The notes under the pieces were generated by a model that was not told the origin of the DNA, made no database searches, and worked only from the letters and a program-made list of their open reading frames with translations. DNA of 64,000 bases, taken from contig NZ_JAQQLA010000003.1 of NCBI RefSeq assembly GCF_028548395.1, positions 558,001 to 622,000 on the forward strand, read 5' to 3'. Source of the DNA: Vogesella indigofera. GTDB taxonomy: Bacteria > Pseudomonadota > Gammaproteobacteria > Burkholderiales > Chromobacteriaceae. Shown piece by piece: positions 53,266-62,172 of the stretch. Within the stretch, counting starts at the first letter, position 1; the number at the start of each line of letters is the position of its first letter. A program made the translations under genes and the position numbers.

Positions 53266-54395
53266 GCTGCGTCCTTGCCGCTAAACACTCGGCAACGCGC
53301 CAAGTTGAGCGATACCGGTACCCGGTGTTGCGGGCTGACATCCAGTTGGGTCAGTTGTGCGTGAGTGAGGTCGGCCTGCAGGTTGACTGCTCCCCAGGCG
53401 GGCACATGTAGACTGATGCGGTATACCGGTCCCAGCAGCTCCAGTTTGTGGATTTCTGCCAGGACGGCATCCGGCGTGGCTGGCCACTGGGGGTGAAGCA
53501 TGATGTCTTCGGGTCGGACGAACAGGGTGGCGGTTTGTCCTGTTTCCAGGCCGTGCGGTGGTGACAGCGGCAGAACATGTTCGCCCAGCTGCACGCTACT
53601 GCTATCGCGGGTGATGGCTGGCAACCAGTTCCCCTGGCCGACAAAACTGGCAACAAAGCGGCTGGCGGGCTCGCGATAGACATCGAACGGGCTGCCGCTC
53701 TGTTCGATGCGACCCCCATTCATCACCACCACGCGGTCAGCCATGGTGAGGGCCTCTTCCTGGTCGTGTGTCACCATGATGGTGGTAATGCCAAGCTTTT
53801 GCTGCAAGGCGCGGATCTCGCGGCGCAGGTGCTCACGCACGCGTGCATCCAGTGCGGAAAGCGGCTCATCCAGCAATAACAGGCCTGGAGAAGTCGCCAG
53901 TGCCCGTGCAAGTGCCACGCGCTGCTGTTGCCCGCCAGACAGTTGGGCGGGGAATTTGTCGGCAATACCATCCAAGTTGATCAGGGCTAGCAGTTCACTG
54001 ACACGACGGTGCTTGTCTTCACGTCGGCCGCGAAGGCCATAGGCAATGTTGTCTGCCACATTCAAATTCGGAAAGAGAGCATAAGACTGGAACACGATGC
54101 CGTAATCGCGCTTAGCCGGTGGTAGCAGAGTGATGTCGCGAGCATCCACCTGAATGGTGCCGGCATCCGGGAGATCCAGGCCGGCAATCTGGCGTAGCAG
54201 TGTGGTCTTGCCACAGCCGGAAGGTCCCAGCAAACAGACAAATTCCCCCTTGTGTACGGTCAGGTCCAGTGCATCCAGTACGGTTTGCTGGCCAAAGCGC
54301 TTGCTGATGCCGGCAAGCTGAAGGTATGGCCGGGCTTGGTGGGCGCTACTGCCTGGTTGCGGCTTGTGCAGGAGAAAAGCAGGGTCTAGCTTCAT
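53262..54395 (-). CDS. ABC transporter ATP-binding protein, 2-aminoethylphosphonate type
   Basis: A 377-residue ATPase with Walker [10 protein letters not shown], signature [15 protein letters not shown], Walker [13 protein letters not shown] and the TOBE domain after about residue 270. Its extended N-terminal 25 residues are unlike most PotA-like proteins. It powers the fused permease encoded next. The pair belongs to the phosphonate block by position. It overlaps the HD-oxygenase gene by four bases. Confidence 0.9.
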   Translation of the reverse strand: MKLDPAFLLHKPQPGSSAHQARPYLQLAGISKRFGQQTVLDALDLTVHKGEFVCLLGPSGCGKTTLLRQIAGLDLPDAGTIQVDARDITLLPPAKRDYGIVFQSYALFPNLNVADNIAYGLRGRREDKHRRVSELLALINLDGIADKFPAQLSGGQQQRVALARALATSPGLLLLDEPLSALDARVREHLRREIRALQQKLGITTIMVTHDQEEALTMADRVVVMNGGRIEQSGSPFDVYREPASRFVASFVGQGNWLPAITRDSSSVQLGEHVLPLSPPHGLETGQTATLFVRPEDIMLHPQWPATPDAVLAEIHKLELLGPVYRISLHVPAWGAVNLQADLTHAQLTQLDVSPQHRVPVSLNLARCRVFSGKDAA

Positions 54396-54958
54396 GAGAG
54401 GGCTTTCAGAACGTTGGCCGCAATGGCCTGGTAATGCTGTAGTGGTGGTGTCGGCAGGGCGGGGGTCTTGGCAATATCGTCGTAATGCCGTAGCGCAATT
54501 GCTGCATTGGCATGTGGGCGGCAGGCAAACCGCTGAACTTCACTGGCGGACATCGGACCACCTTGCAGTACCAGCGACTGGCGGGAGGCGTTCGACAGGC
54601 TGGTGAGGTAATCGCGGCGGGTGGCGCACAAATAGCGTTTGGCTGCAACGTGCAGGGCAATCGGCATCAGTACTTCATCGTCAAACAGCGTACCAAGAAC
54701 CTGAACGGCTACCGCTTCGTGGTGATCGTCCAGTCCATTGGTAATGTCGTCATCGCGCTGACCGGTGACAATGTGGCCAACATCATGTAATAGCGCGGCT
54801 GTGATCAAGGCATCGCTTGCGCCCGCCTGCTCGGCAGCCAGTGCACTTTGTAGAGCGTGCTCCAGCTGACTGACGGCTTCTCCACCGTAAAGGGAGTGAC
54901 CCTGGGTGGCCAGCTGCGTAAACAGGTCGTCCAGGGTATGAAATGCTGGATAAATCAC
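54392..54958 (-). CDS. HD-domain phosphonate oxygenase, PhnZ-like
   Basis: A 188-residue HD-domain protein of the mixed-valence diiron oxygenase group. Using the GTG at 54958 (GGAG upstream), numbering agrees with PhnZ: Tyr24, Glu27, His34, His58-Asp59 and His80 match known PhnZ ligands or lid residues, and His103 is one off His104. PhnZ cleaves the C-P bond of 1-hydroxy-2-aminoethylphosphonate. A longer start at 55039 adds 27 residues with no homology. The gene overlaps the ATPase gene by four bases. Its substrate may be a related hydroxyphosphonate. Confidence 0.85.
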   Translation of the reverse strand: MIYPAFHTLDDLFTQLATQGHSLYGGEAVSQLEHALQSALAAEQAGASDALITAALLHDVGHIVTGQRDDDITNGLDDHHEAVAVQVLGTLFDDEVLMPIALHVAAKRYLCATRRDYLTSLSNASRQSLVLQGGPMSASEVQRFACRPHANAAIALRHYDDIAKTPALPTPPLQHYQAIAANVLKALS

Positions 54959-55044
54959 GGGCAGGCTCCGTTGACGGGCTAACCCGTCGCATCTGTGGTC
55001 TGCATGACAGGTCCTGTACCGAGGGGGGCACAGGACCACACGGC

Positions 55045-55728
55045 TTACTTCGGTTCAGACTGTGGTGTCATCGTGGCGCTCAATGTAGGCAATTGCGCCT
55101 TGGATGGGGTGAGCGGCCAGACATCGCAATACAGGGCATAGCCTCGTTCAGGCTTGCTTTGTGGATGGGGAGTTAGAGGGAGAGAGCTGGCCAGCTTCAA
55201 CGCCAGGTCGAATAGCGCCTGCGTCTGACCCTGTTTCAATTCGATTTCGACCTCATTGACCTTCAGTGTTTGCCCTTGCCCCTCAATCGTGCCGTGGTCT
55301 AGGCTGACTTCCAACGAGTTGCCATGCCCGTCTTGTAGCGTCCAGCATTGTCGTCGGATGGTCGTTGTGAACAACGGGGCCAGCACCGATGCGATATGGT
55401 GCTGGGTCAGGAACCGACGTGCTTTCCGGTCTGTGATCTGGTCGAGCTCCAGCACCGGACCGCTCACGGCCTTCTCCAACTCCAGGCGTTGATGCAGACC
55501 TGCGCCGGCTTGTTCGGCAAACTTCAGCGTCTGCAACCAATGGCCGTCAACTTGCCGCAGTCGTAGCCCCATGCCCTGCTGCATCAGCGCCAGAGAAGGG
55601 GTGTCGTAGTACACGCTATACAGTGTTGTTGTCGGTGCAGTACCCGGCACATGACTTGCCATCAGGCGCCGGAAGGCGGCGTTGTGGCTAGGCAGCAGAC
55701 TGAACTTCAGTTCGGTTTCAAGCGCCAT
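55045..55728 (-). CDS. CYTH-domain triphosphatase-like protein
   Basis: A 227-residue triphosphate tunnel metalloenzyme-like protein with the ExExK motif ETELK at residues 4-8 and the YYDTPSLALMQQGMGLRLRQ segment. Inorganic triphosphatase activity is usual for such short proteins without a CHAD domain. It is 86 bases upstream of the HD oxygenase gene and may be the first gene of this block. No promoter is clear in 55729-55983. Confidence 0.85.
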   Translation of the reverse strand: MALETELKFSLLPSHNAAFRRLMASHVPGTAPTTTLYSVYYDTPSLALMQQGMGLRLRQVDGHWLQTLKFAEQAGAGLHQRLELEKAVSGPVLELDQITDRKARRFLTQHHIASVLAPLFTTTIRRQCWTLQDGHGNSLEVSLDHGTIEGQGQTLKVNEVEIELKQGQTQALFDLALKLASSLPLTPHPQSKPERGYALYCDVWPLTPSKAQLPTLSATMTPQSEPK

Positions 55729-55983
55729 GACAGAGCTTTCTACTAGGGTGAAGACGAATGTTACTCTGGATCTTAGGTCAGATGATCTCGTCGAGCTGAG
55801 CGGTTAGTCAGCTGGTGGTGCAACAAGGGACAACAGGGGAAAAGCCATGAGTAGTGCGAAGCAAACTAAGCGCCACGGTACGCTCAGCTGTAGAGGGATG
55901 AATGGTGACAGAGGCTGACAAGAAGTATGCTCGAATTCTTGCGTGAAGCTGTCATTGCACAGTTTTTCGCTTACTGCCGGCCT

Positions 55984-56050
55984 GGCGGCTTTGGCCGCCG
56001 ACCTGCTGCCAACGTGCCGCATTGCAGGCAGGTCGGCAGCCAAAGCTGCC
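55984..56050. repeat. 23-bp imperfect inverted repeat (21 of 23 pairs)
   Basis: The left arm 55984-56006 starts GGCGGCTTTGGCCGCC and the right arm 56028-56050 ends AGCCAAAGCTGCC. The arms pair at 21 of 23 positions; the mismatches are G-T and C-A pairs. A 21-base loop contains GCCAACGTGCCGCATTG. It lies in a 407-base gap between the CYTH gene and the TIM-barrel gene that holds no other supported feature. It resembles REP or terminator-like palindromes, but without a T-run. Confidence 0.65.
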
Positions 56051-56135
56051 TCTTATCCCATTAATGAAAAATAGCTGTTTACGCACCGGAAACAGCCAAA
56101 ACAGCCATTGGAGTATCTGAAAAACTTGGGGCGAC

Positions 56136-57113
56136 TCACCCACCAAGCAACCCTAAGGCCTCTGTGCGGATAAGTGTCAGTGTTTGGCGCACAAAGGCCA
56201 ACTGCGCGGCGGCATCATCGATTTCCTGCTGTAAGCGCGAGGGTAGATCCTGCTCTGGTAGCGGGGTTTCGCTCATTTCGCGCCAGGGAATCCATGGGTT
56301 CGGGCCTTCGTTATCGAAGCGAAATGGTGGGGCGTAGTAATCCACTTCCTCTTCCAGCCCATAGGCACAGACTTGTGCCTGAGTGTCACCCAGGCAGAGA
56401 AGACGGGTGAGCAGGGCGCGAAACGGCAGATCCCCCTGGCCGGAGCGGCAGGCCAAGTGGCCGTTGCCGGCGCCCTCGGCCACGATGCGCGCGTCTTTGA
56501 TGTGCACTTCGGTGACGTGGGCGGCCATGGTATTCAGCGCCGTCAGCGGGGCTTCATTGGCGTTGATCATGTTGGCAAAGTCGAACAGGATCGATAGTTG
56601 CGGCCAGTCACTATTGATTACCAGCGCCACCAGCTCGTGGCTGCTTAGGTCCTCGTGCTGTTCGATGGTGAACCGCAGGCCACTGTCACTATAGCGGGCT
56701 TTCATGTACTGGATGTCAGCTGCTACTTGCTGTAATACCTGTTGCAGATGGCCTTCATAACGCGGATAAAATCGCACCGAGCTGGCGCCGGTATGGCGTG
56801 CAATGTGCACAGCCTCGTCGATGGTTGCCGCGTCGGAGGCACTGGTTTCGATATGCAATGCCAGACCCAGTACGGCAGCCCGCGCCCCGAAAGCCTGCAG
56901 CTCTGCCGGGCTGGCATGGCGCAAGGCGGCGGCTTCGCCATCCAGTACGTGGATTTTCACGCCGGCCAGCTGCTGCCGGTGCGCAATATCCAGCAGGTCG
57001 GTAGGCAGAATTTTGCCGCATCGCATGTTGAAGTGATAGGCGTAGGCATGCAGGAATAGCGGGATGCTGTCGATGCGCTGCACCACCCTGGCGGCGTTTG
57101 CCATGGTTAACAT
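56136..57113 (-). CDS. Sugar phosphate isomerase/epimerase-like TIM-barrel protein
   Basis: A 325-residue AP endonuclease 2-superfamily protein (metal-binding TIM barrel). Visible landmarks are LAGVKIHVLDGE early in the chain, RFTIEQHEDLSSHELVALV, and ILFDFANMINANEAP with AAHVTEVHIKDARIV, the usual metal-ligand positions. It is the last gene of the second organophosphate operon, starting inside the end of the Na/Pi transporter gene (ATG TTA A), with GGAGAA upstream. It may act on the carbon released after dephosphorylation. Confidence 0.78.
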   Translation of the reverse strand: MLTMANAARVVQRIDSIPLFLHAYAYHFNMRCGKILPTDLLDIAHRQQLAGVKIHVLDGEAAALRHASPAELQAFGARAAVLGLALHIETSASDAATIDEAVHIARHTGASSVRFYPRYEGHLQQVLQQVAADIQYMKARYSDSGLRFTIEQHEDLSSHELVALVINSDWPQLSILFDFANMINANEAPLTALNTMAAHVTEVHIKDARIVAEGAGNGHLACRSGQGDLPFRALLTRLLCLGDTQAQVCAYGLEEEVDYYAPPFRFDNEGPNPWIPWREMSETPLPEQDLPSRLQQEIDDAAAQLAFVRQTLTLIRTEALGLLGG

Positions 57114-58765
57114 GCTGTGTTCTCCGTGAAAGGGTGTCGATTAGGGTAGGGGGCTTGCTGCTCCAGAATGGGGTAGGCTGTTGCACAGATGTGCGAGTGG
57201 ATTCGTTTTAGATCGCGCAGTACATCCAGGTGCAGCGAGCTGGACAGAATGCTTTCCGGGCGGCCATCGCGCAGACGCAGCAAATGGTTGTCGGCTCCTT
57301 CGCGCTCCAGATCGCGCACGATGACCTTGTCGTCCAGAATACGCTCGGCGGTTTTGACACAGCTCGAAACAAATGCGGCTTGGGCGCGCTGAAAGCTTTC
57401 CAGCACCTGTTCGTGCAGCGCCTGCAACTCGGTGGCACCTTCGGCAGAAAAGCACAGCTTGCTCTTGATCTTCTTGCTGGCCAGCTCCATCAGGTTTTTG
57501 TCCACAATGTCGCCGATATGCTCCATATTGATGACAAATGACATGATCGACATGGCGCGACGTGCCTCCGCTGGCTCCAGCCCTTCTCGAGTGACCTCGG
57601 TAACGTACAGCTTGATCGCCTCGTGCAGGCTATCCACCGCATCGTCACGGCGCATGACGTCGCTTACCGCACGACGATCGCCTTGCAGCAGGGTGGGCAG
57701 GCTGCGCCGCAGCATATCGCCTACGACATCGCCCATGTGTAGGGCTTCGCGGGTGGCGCAGGCCAGCGCCAGTGATGGCGAGGCAATGGCGGATGGGTCC
57801 AGGTAGCGTGGCGCATCCGGACTTTCGGCTTCGCGGTTGTCTGGCAGCAGGCGCTCCAGTGTTGAGGCCAACGGGTCCAGCAGACCGATAAACAGCAGGG
57901 CAATCGCCAGGTTCAGCAGGGTATGAACATAGGCGATGAGCTGCCCGGCATCATTGCTGCTTGCTTGCAATAGCGACGCCAGCACGGTGACAAATGGCAG
58001 CAGCAGCAGGCAGATGCCGCCGCGCAGCAGCAGGTTGCCAGTGGGCAGACGCTTGCGTAGGTTGTCCTCGCCTTTGGTGCCCTCGATATACGGGTTTAAC
58101 GCACTGCCGATATTGGCGCCCAGCACCATGGCCAGGGCACTGTCCAGCGGCATGGCGTGACTGCCAGCCAGCGACATCACCAGTAGTACCACTGGCGTGC
58201 TGGAGTGCGCGGCCCAAGTGAGGACTGCGGCGATGGCGGCGGTGAGCAGCGGCTGGCCGGACAGTAGGCCCAGAATGCTGCGTACGGCCGGGGCGCTTTC
58301 CGCTTGGTGCATGGTGCTCACCAGCAGCGCTAGCGCCAGCAACATCAGGCCAATGCCGATCAGTGCGCGGCCAACGTTGCCGTGTTGCGAGCCCTTGCCG
58401 CGTTCGAACATGGCCATGCCGATGATCAGGCAGGCTGGGGACAGCCAGCTCAAGTCAAGCGAAAACGCCTGCACGATCAGCGTGGAGCCGACATTGGCGC
58501 CCAGCATGATGGCCAGTCCGGTGACTGGAGTCATCAGTTTGCGACCGGCAAAGGCCGAGGCGATCAGACCGGTAGCGGTGCTGCTTTGCAGGACCGCAGT
58601 AACCCCCATGCCGGCAAAGAACGCCTTGAACCGGTTGCTGAGACTGCCTGCTATCACTTGACGCAGCCCGGCACCCCAGGCGCGCATGATGCCCGATTCC
58701 ACCATGTGCAGCCCCCAAGTCAGCAGGGCGACACCGCCGGCAAGATGCAATAACACTGTAAACAT
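57107..58765 (-). CDS. Na/Pi cotransporter family protein with PhoU-like domain
   Basis: A 552-residue membrane protein. Two Na/Pi repeats are seen (about 5-150 and 160-310), with the QSSTATGLIASAFAG and the matching SSTPVVLLVMSLAG segments, each followed by LGANxGS. A C-terminal cytoplasmic PhoU-like helical domain (about 350-540) is present. E. coli YjbB, with this layout, exports phosphate. I chose the ATG at 58765 (GAGG upstream); the open frame runs on to 58915. In this operon it may release surplus phosphate or balance uptake. Confidence 0.85.
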   Translation of the reverse strand: MFTVLLHLAGGVALLTWGLHMVESGIMRAWGAGLRQVIAGSLSNRFKAFFAGMGVTAVLQSSTATGLIASAFAGRKLMTPVTGLAIMLGANVGSTLIVQAFSLDLSWLSPACLIIGMAMFERGKGSQHGNVGRALIGIGLMLLALALLVSTMHQAESAPAVRSILGLLSGQPLLTAAIAAVLTWAAHSSTPVVLLVMSLAGSHAMPLDSALAMVLGANIGSALNPYIEGTKGEDNLRKRLPTGNLLLRGGICLLLLPFVTVLASLLQASSNDAGQLIAYVHTLLNLAIALLFIGLLDPLASTLERLLPDNREAESPDAPRYLDPSAIASPSLALACATREALHMGDVVGDMLRRSLPTLLQGDRRAVSDVMRRDDAVDSLHEAIKLYVTEVTREGLEPAEARRAMSIMSFVINMEHIGDIVDKNLMELASKKIKSKLCFSAEGATELQALHEQVLESFQRAQAAFVSSCVKTAERILDDKVIVRDLEREGADNHLLRLRDGRPESILSSSLHLDVLRDLKRIHSHICATAYPILEQQAPYPNRHPFTENTAC

Positions 58766-58799
58766 GCGTACCTCGCTTACGCCTTGCCGGCGCTGCGAT

Positions 58800-58819
58800 G
58801 GCCCCGCCACGGCGGGGCC
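58800..58819. repeat. Intercistronic hairpin without T-run
   Basis: GGCCCCGCC-AC-GGCGGGGCC forms a 9-bp GC-only stem between the HAD gene and the transporter gene. It could stabilise the upstream message or slow readthrough. Confidence 0.6.
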
Positions 58820-58823
58820 GGGT

Positions 58824-59492
58824 TCAGGCCTGCTGCGCCGCGTGCTGCCAGCGCAGTACTTGCCAGCCGCGCTCACCGGCAATGCGGTGCAGCGTGGCGT
58901 CTGGGTTGATGGCATGACGATGCGTCACAGCTTCCAGCAGCGGCACGTCATTCAGCGAGTCGCTGTAACCATAGCTGTCATGCAGCGATTCGTTCTCTTG
59001 GCGCAGCCAGTCGTGCAGTCGGGTTACCTTGCCTTCGCGGTAGCTCAGTACGCCGTGGGTATCGCCGCTGTAACAGCCGTTGTGAGTCTCTAGCTGGATG
59101 CCGATGGAGTCGGCCACGCCCAGCCGGCGGGCGATGGCGCTGACCAGGTGCTCACCGGTGGCCGAGATCACCAGCAGGCGATCCTGTCGGGTGCGGTGCC
59201 ACTCCAGCCGTTGCAGTGCCTGCGGGAAAATGCGTGGCAGGATCACCTGCTCCACAAACAGCGTCAGCCAGCCCTGCACGGTATCCAGGCTCAGGCCACG
59301 CAGCGGAATCAGCGCGAAACGCATGTATTCGTGCATGTCTACCCGGCCGTCGCGGTAGGCCTGCAGCAGCTCCGCCTCGCGCGGCAGCATCTCGGCCGGT
59401 GCCAGACCGCGTTCCACCAGGTAATGCAGCCACAGATTGGCACTGTCGCCGTCGACCAGGGTGTCGTCCATATCGAAAATTCCCAGTGCCAT
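58824..59492 (-). CDS. HAD-IB family phosphatase
   Basis: A 222-residue HAD hydrolase of the SerB-like IB group. The nucleophile motif FDMDDTLVDGDS has Asp7 and Asp9, LLVISATGEHLVSAIARR is motif II, and YGYSDSLNDVPLLEAV is motif IV. Such enzymes remove phosphate from small phosphorylated metabolites such as phosphoserine or phosphoethanolamine-like compounds. It starts one base after the ATPase gene stop (TGAGATG), so it is coupled to the transporter. Confidence 0.88.
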   Translation of the reverse strand: MALGIFDMDDTLVDGDSANLWLHYLVERGLAPAEMLPREAELLQAYRDGRVDMHEYMRFALIPLRGLSLDTVQGWLTLFVEQVILPRIFPQALQRLEWHRTRQDRLLVISATGEHLVSAIARRLGVADSIGIQLETHNGCYSGDTHGVLSYREGKVTRLHDWLRQENESLHDSYGYSDSLNDVPLLEAVTHRHAINPDATLHRIAGERGWQVLRWQHAAQQA

Positions 59493-59493
59493 C

Positions 59494-60510
59494 TCAGTGC
59501 ACCTCCCGCATTTGTTGTTGATCGATCATCAGGTTTACTGCAGTGCCGGCGGCCAACAGGTCTTCCGCGCGACGGTTCAGTTGGTCTACCTGCAGGGTGA
59601 TGCCTTGAGCCTGCACCTGGTAGCGAATGACATTGCCCAGCAGTTGGTGCTGGCGAATGGTGGCCGGCAGCGGGGCCCCCAGGTGCGCTGGGCAGGCTTG
59701 CTCCGGGGTGAAGATCTGGATGGCCTCCGGCCGGATGGCCAGATGCCCCCGAACGTCCAGGCCCAGCAGGTGGCGGGCGTCGTTTGGTGCCAGCAAGTTG
59801 TAGCTGCCCATGAAGCGCGCCACGAATTCGGTGGCGGGGCGGGTGTAGATCATCTCGGCAGTGCCTTCCTGCACGATGCGGCCCTGATCCATCACGAAGA
59901 TGCGATCGGACATGGTCAGCGCTTCTTCCTGATCATGGGTAACAAACACCGTGGTCAGGCCCAGGCGTTGCTGGATGTCGCGGATCTGCTCGCGCAGCGA
60001 CTTGCGGATGCGCGCATCCAGTGCCGACAGAGGTTCATCCAGCAGCAGGATGCGCGGCTCCACCACCAGTGCACGTGCCAGTGCCACGCGCTGCCGTTGG
60101 CCGCCAGACAGTTCGTGCGGGTAGTGCTGCTCCTTGCCGCCTAGCGCCACCAGCTTGATCACTTCGGCCACCTTGCGGGCAATCTCGCTGCCCGGCAGCT
60201 TTTGCAGCTTCAGGCCGAAGGCGATGTTCTGCTCCACCGTCATGTTGGGGAACAGCGCGTAGCTCTGGAACACCATGCCGATGCCGCGTTTTTGCGGCGC
60301 AGCACGGGTAATGTCCTCGCCACCGACACGAATGCAGCCGGCATCGATGTCGGTGAGTCCGGCCAGACTGCGTAGCAGCGTGGACTTGCCGCAGCCGCTA
60401 GGCCCCAGCAGGGTGACGAACTCGCCTTTCTGCAGCGAGAAATTGATGTCCTGGAAAATGGTGGCGGCGCCGTATTTCTTGGCCAGTCCGCTAGCTTCGA
60501 CGTAACTCAT
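59494..60510 (-). CDS. ABC transporter ATP-binding protein (organophosphonate/iron-type importer)
   Basis: A 338-residue ATPase with Walker A GPSGCGKST, signature [15 protein letters not shown], Walker [15 protein letters not shown] and a C-terminal TOBE domain. The PotA/FbpC-like architecture fits an importer with two separate permeases, encoded upstream. Gene order SBP, enzyme, permease, permease, ATPase is complete in this operon. Confidence 0.92.
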   Translation of the reverse strand: MSYVEASGLAKKYGAATIFQDINFSLQKGEFVTLLGPSGCGKSTLLRSLAGLTDIDAGCIRVGGEDITRAAPQKRGIGMVFQSYALFPNMTVEQNIAFGLKLQKLPGSEIARKVAEVIKLVALGGKEQHYPHELSGGQRQRVALARALVVEPRILLLDEPLSALDARIRKSLREQIRDIQQRLGLTTVFVTHDQEEALTMSDRIFVMDQGRIVQEGTAEMIYTRPATEFVARFMGSYNLLAPNDARHLLGLDVRGHLAIRPEAIQIFTPEQACPAHLGAPLPATIRQHQLLGNVIRYQVQAQGITLQVDQLNRRAEDLLAAGTAVNLMIDQQQMREVH

Positions 60511-60521
60511 GGCATGTCATC

Positions 60522-61292
60522 CTATTTGCTGAAACGGGCGGTGAGCCACGTCAGGAACAATGTGAACAGGAAGTAGCTCATGACGATGGCACTAGTGAAG
60601 TGGCCGCTCGTCTGACGCATGTTGTAGAGGTAGACCTGCAGGGTTTCGTAGTGGGAACCTGCCAGCAGGTTGGCGAATACGAAGTCGCCCAGCAGGAAGG
60701 AAAACGCTAGGAACAGCGAGGCCATCAGCCCCTTGCGCAGGTTGGGCAGAATCACCAGCATGAAGGCCACGGGAGTGCTGGCACCCAGCAAATGGGCGGC
60801 ATCCATCAGGTCGCGCACATTGATGCTGCTAAGGCTGTTGGCCAGCGAGCGGTACATGAACGGCAGGGCGATGGTGAAATAGCAGCCCACCAGGATCCAT
60901 GGCGTGCCGGTGATGTTCAGCGGGCCATCGGCATAGATGTTCAACAAGCCCACCGAGGTCACCACTGGTGGCACCGCGAACGGAATCAGGATCAGTGCGT
61001 TCATCAGCTTGTCCAAGGCCGGGAAGCGGTAAAACACCACGAACACGGCGGGTACAATGATCAGCGTGCTCAGCAGCAGGGTGCCCAGACACACCGCCAG
61101 TGAGCGACCGAAGGCAGCCAGGAAGGCGCTGTCCTGCCACAGTTGCAGATACCAGGCCAGCGACAGGTCATCCGGCAGGATGGTGGCGCCCCAGTGTTCA
61201 GACAGCGAATACAGCAAGGTGGCGAGCACCGGCACGGTCAGCAGAAGAATCAGCATGGCGACAACACTGCGGTGATAGATGTCAGCGCGCAT
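60522..61292 (-). CDS. ABC transporter permease, second
   Basis: A 256-residue inner-membrane protein with six helices and the permease loop MDAAHLLGASTPVAFMLVILPNLR. It overlaps the preceding permease gene by 11 bases and lies 11 bases before the ATPase gene. It forms the channel with that permease. Confidence 0.9.
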   Translation of the reverse strand: MRADIYHRSVVAMLILLLTVPVLATLLYSLSEHWGATILPDDLSLAWYLQLWQDSAFLAAFGRSLAVCLGTLLLSTLIIVPAVFVVFYRFPALDKLMNALILIPFAVPPVVTSVGLLNIYADGPLNITGTPWILVGCYFTIALPFMYRSLANSLSSINVRDLMDAAHLLGASTPVAFMLVILPNLRKGLMASLFLAFSFLLGDFVFANLLAGSHYETLQVYLYNMRQTSGHFTSAIVMSYFLFTLFLTWLTARFSK

Positions 61293-62172
61293 GGCGGGCT
61301 CCTTTCTTCAGCAGCCACTGGTTGACGGCAGTGACCAGTAGCAACATCAGCATCAGCAAGACCGACAGCGCGGCGGCCATGTTCGGCTCCAGAAAGATGT
61401 CGCCGGAAACCAGGCTGGCAATGCGCACCGTGATCAGGTTGAAGTTACCCTGTGTCAGCGCATAGGCACTGGCATAGGCGCCGATGGCATTGGCAAACAG
61501 CAGGATGAAGGTGCCGAGGATGGCCGGGGCCAGCACTGGCAGGCCGACGTGGTACCAGTACTGCCAGAGCTTGGCGCCCAGGAGCGAGGCGGCGGCCTGC
61601 CAGTCGTCGTCCAACGAATCAAATGCCGGATACAGCAGCAACACACCCAGCGGAATCTGGAAGTAGGTGTAGATCAGGATCACGCCATTGCTGGAGTAGA
61701 GGCGGAAGTCCTCAATCAGGCCCCACTGGCGTAGCAGCAGGGTCAGCGCGCCATTGGTGCCCACCAGAATGATGAAGGCGAAGGCGAGGGGTACGCCGGT
61801 GAGGTTGCTGGTCATATTGGTAATGGATACGACCAGTCGGCGCAGCCGGCCGGAAACCCGGCGCAACGAGGCGGCCCCCAGTAGCGAAATCACCAGCCCA
61901 ATCACGCTGGACCACACGGAAATGCGCAGGCTGTTGTCAAAGGCCTGGCGATAGAACGGTGACGACAGAATGTCGCTGTAGTTGGCCAGCGACAGGCCCT
62001 GCTCGGTGTGCACGCTGTTGAGCAGCACCCACACCATTGGCGCCAGGCAGAACAGGATCAGCATGACGAAGAAAGGGAGCAGCAGCAGGGCAGCCGGCCA
62101 GTGTCGCAGCCGGCCACGAGGCAGCCGTGGCACTGCCGTTTGGCCGGCAAAGGGTAGCGAAGTGGTTTTCAT
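61282..62172 (-). CDS. ABC transporter permease, first
   Basis: A 296-residue inner-membrane protein with about six helices and the EAA-like loop QAAASLLGAKLWQYWYHVGLP. A basic, proline-rich N-terminus of about 25 residues precedes the first helix. Its start overlaps the phosphatase-like gene by four bases (ATGA), and it is followed by the second permease. Confidence 0.9.
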   Translation of the reverse strand: MKTTSLPFAGQTAVPRLPRGRLRHWPAALLLLPFFVMLILFCLAPMVWVLLNSVHTEQGLSLANYSDILSSPFYRQAFDNSLRISVWSSVIGLVISLLGAASLRRVSGRLRRLVVSITNMTSNLTGVPLAFAFIILVGTNGALTLLLRQWGLIEDFRLYSSNGVILIYTYFQIPLGVLLLYPAFDSLDDDWQAAASLLGAKLWQYWYHVGLPVLAPAILGTFILLFANAIGAYASAYALTQGNFNLITVRIASLVSGDIFLEPNMAAALSVLLMLMLLLVTAVNQWLLKKGARHAR

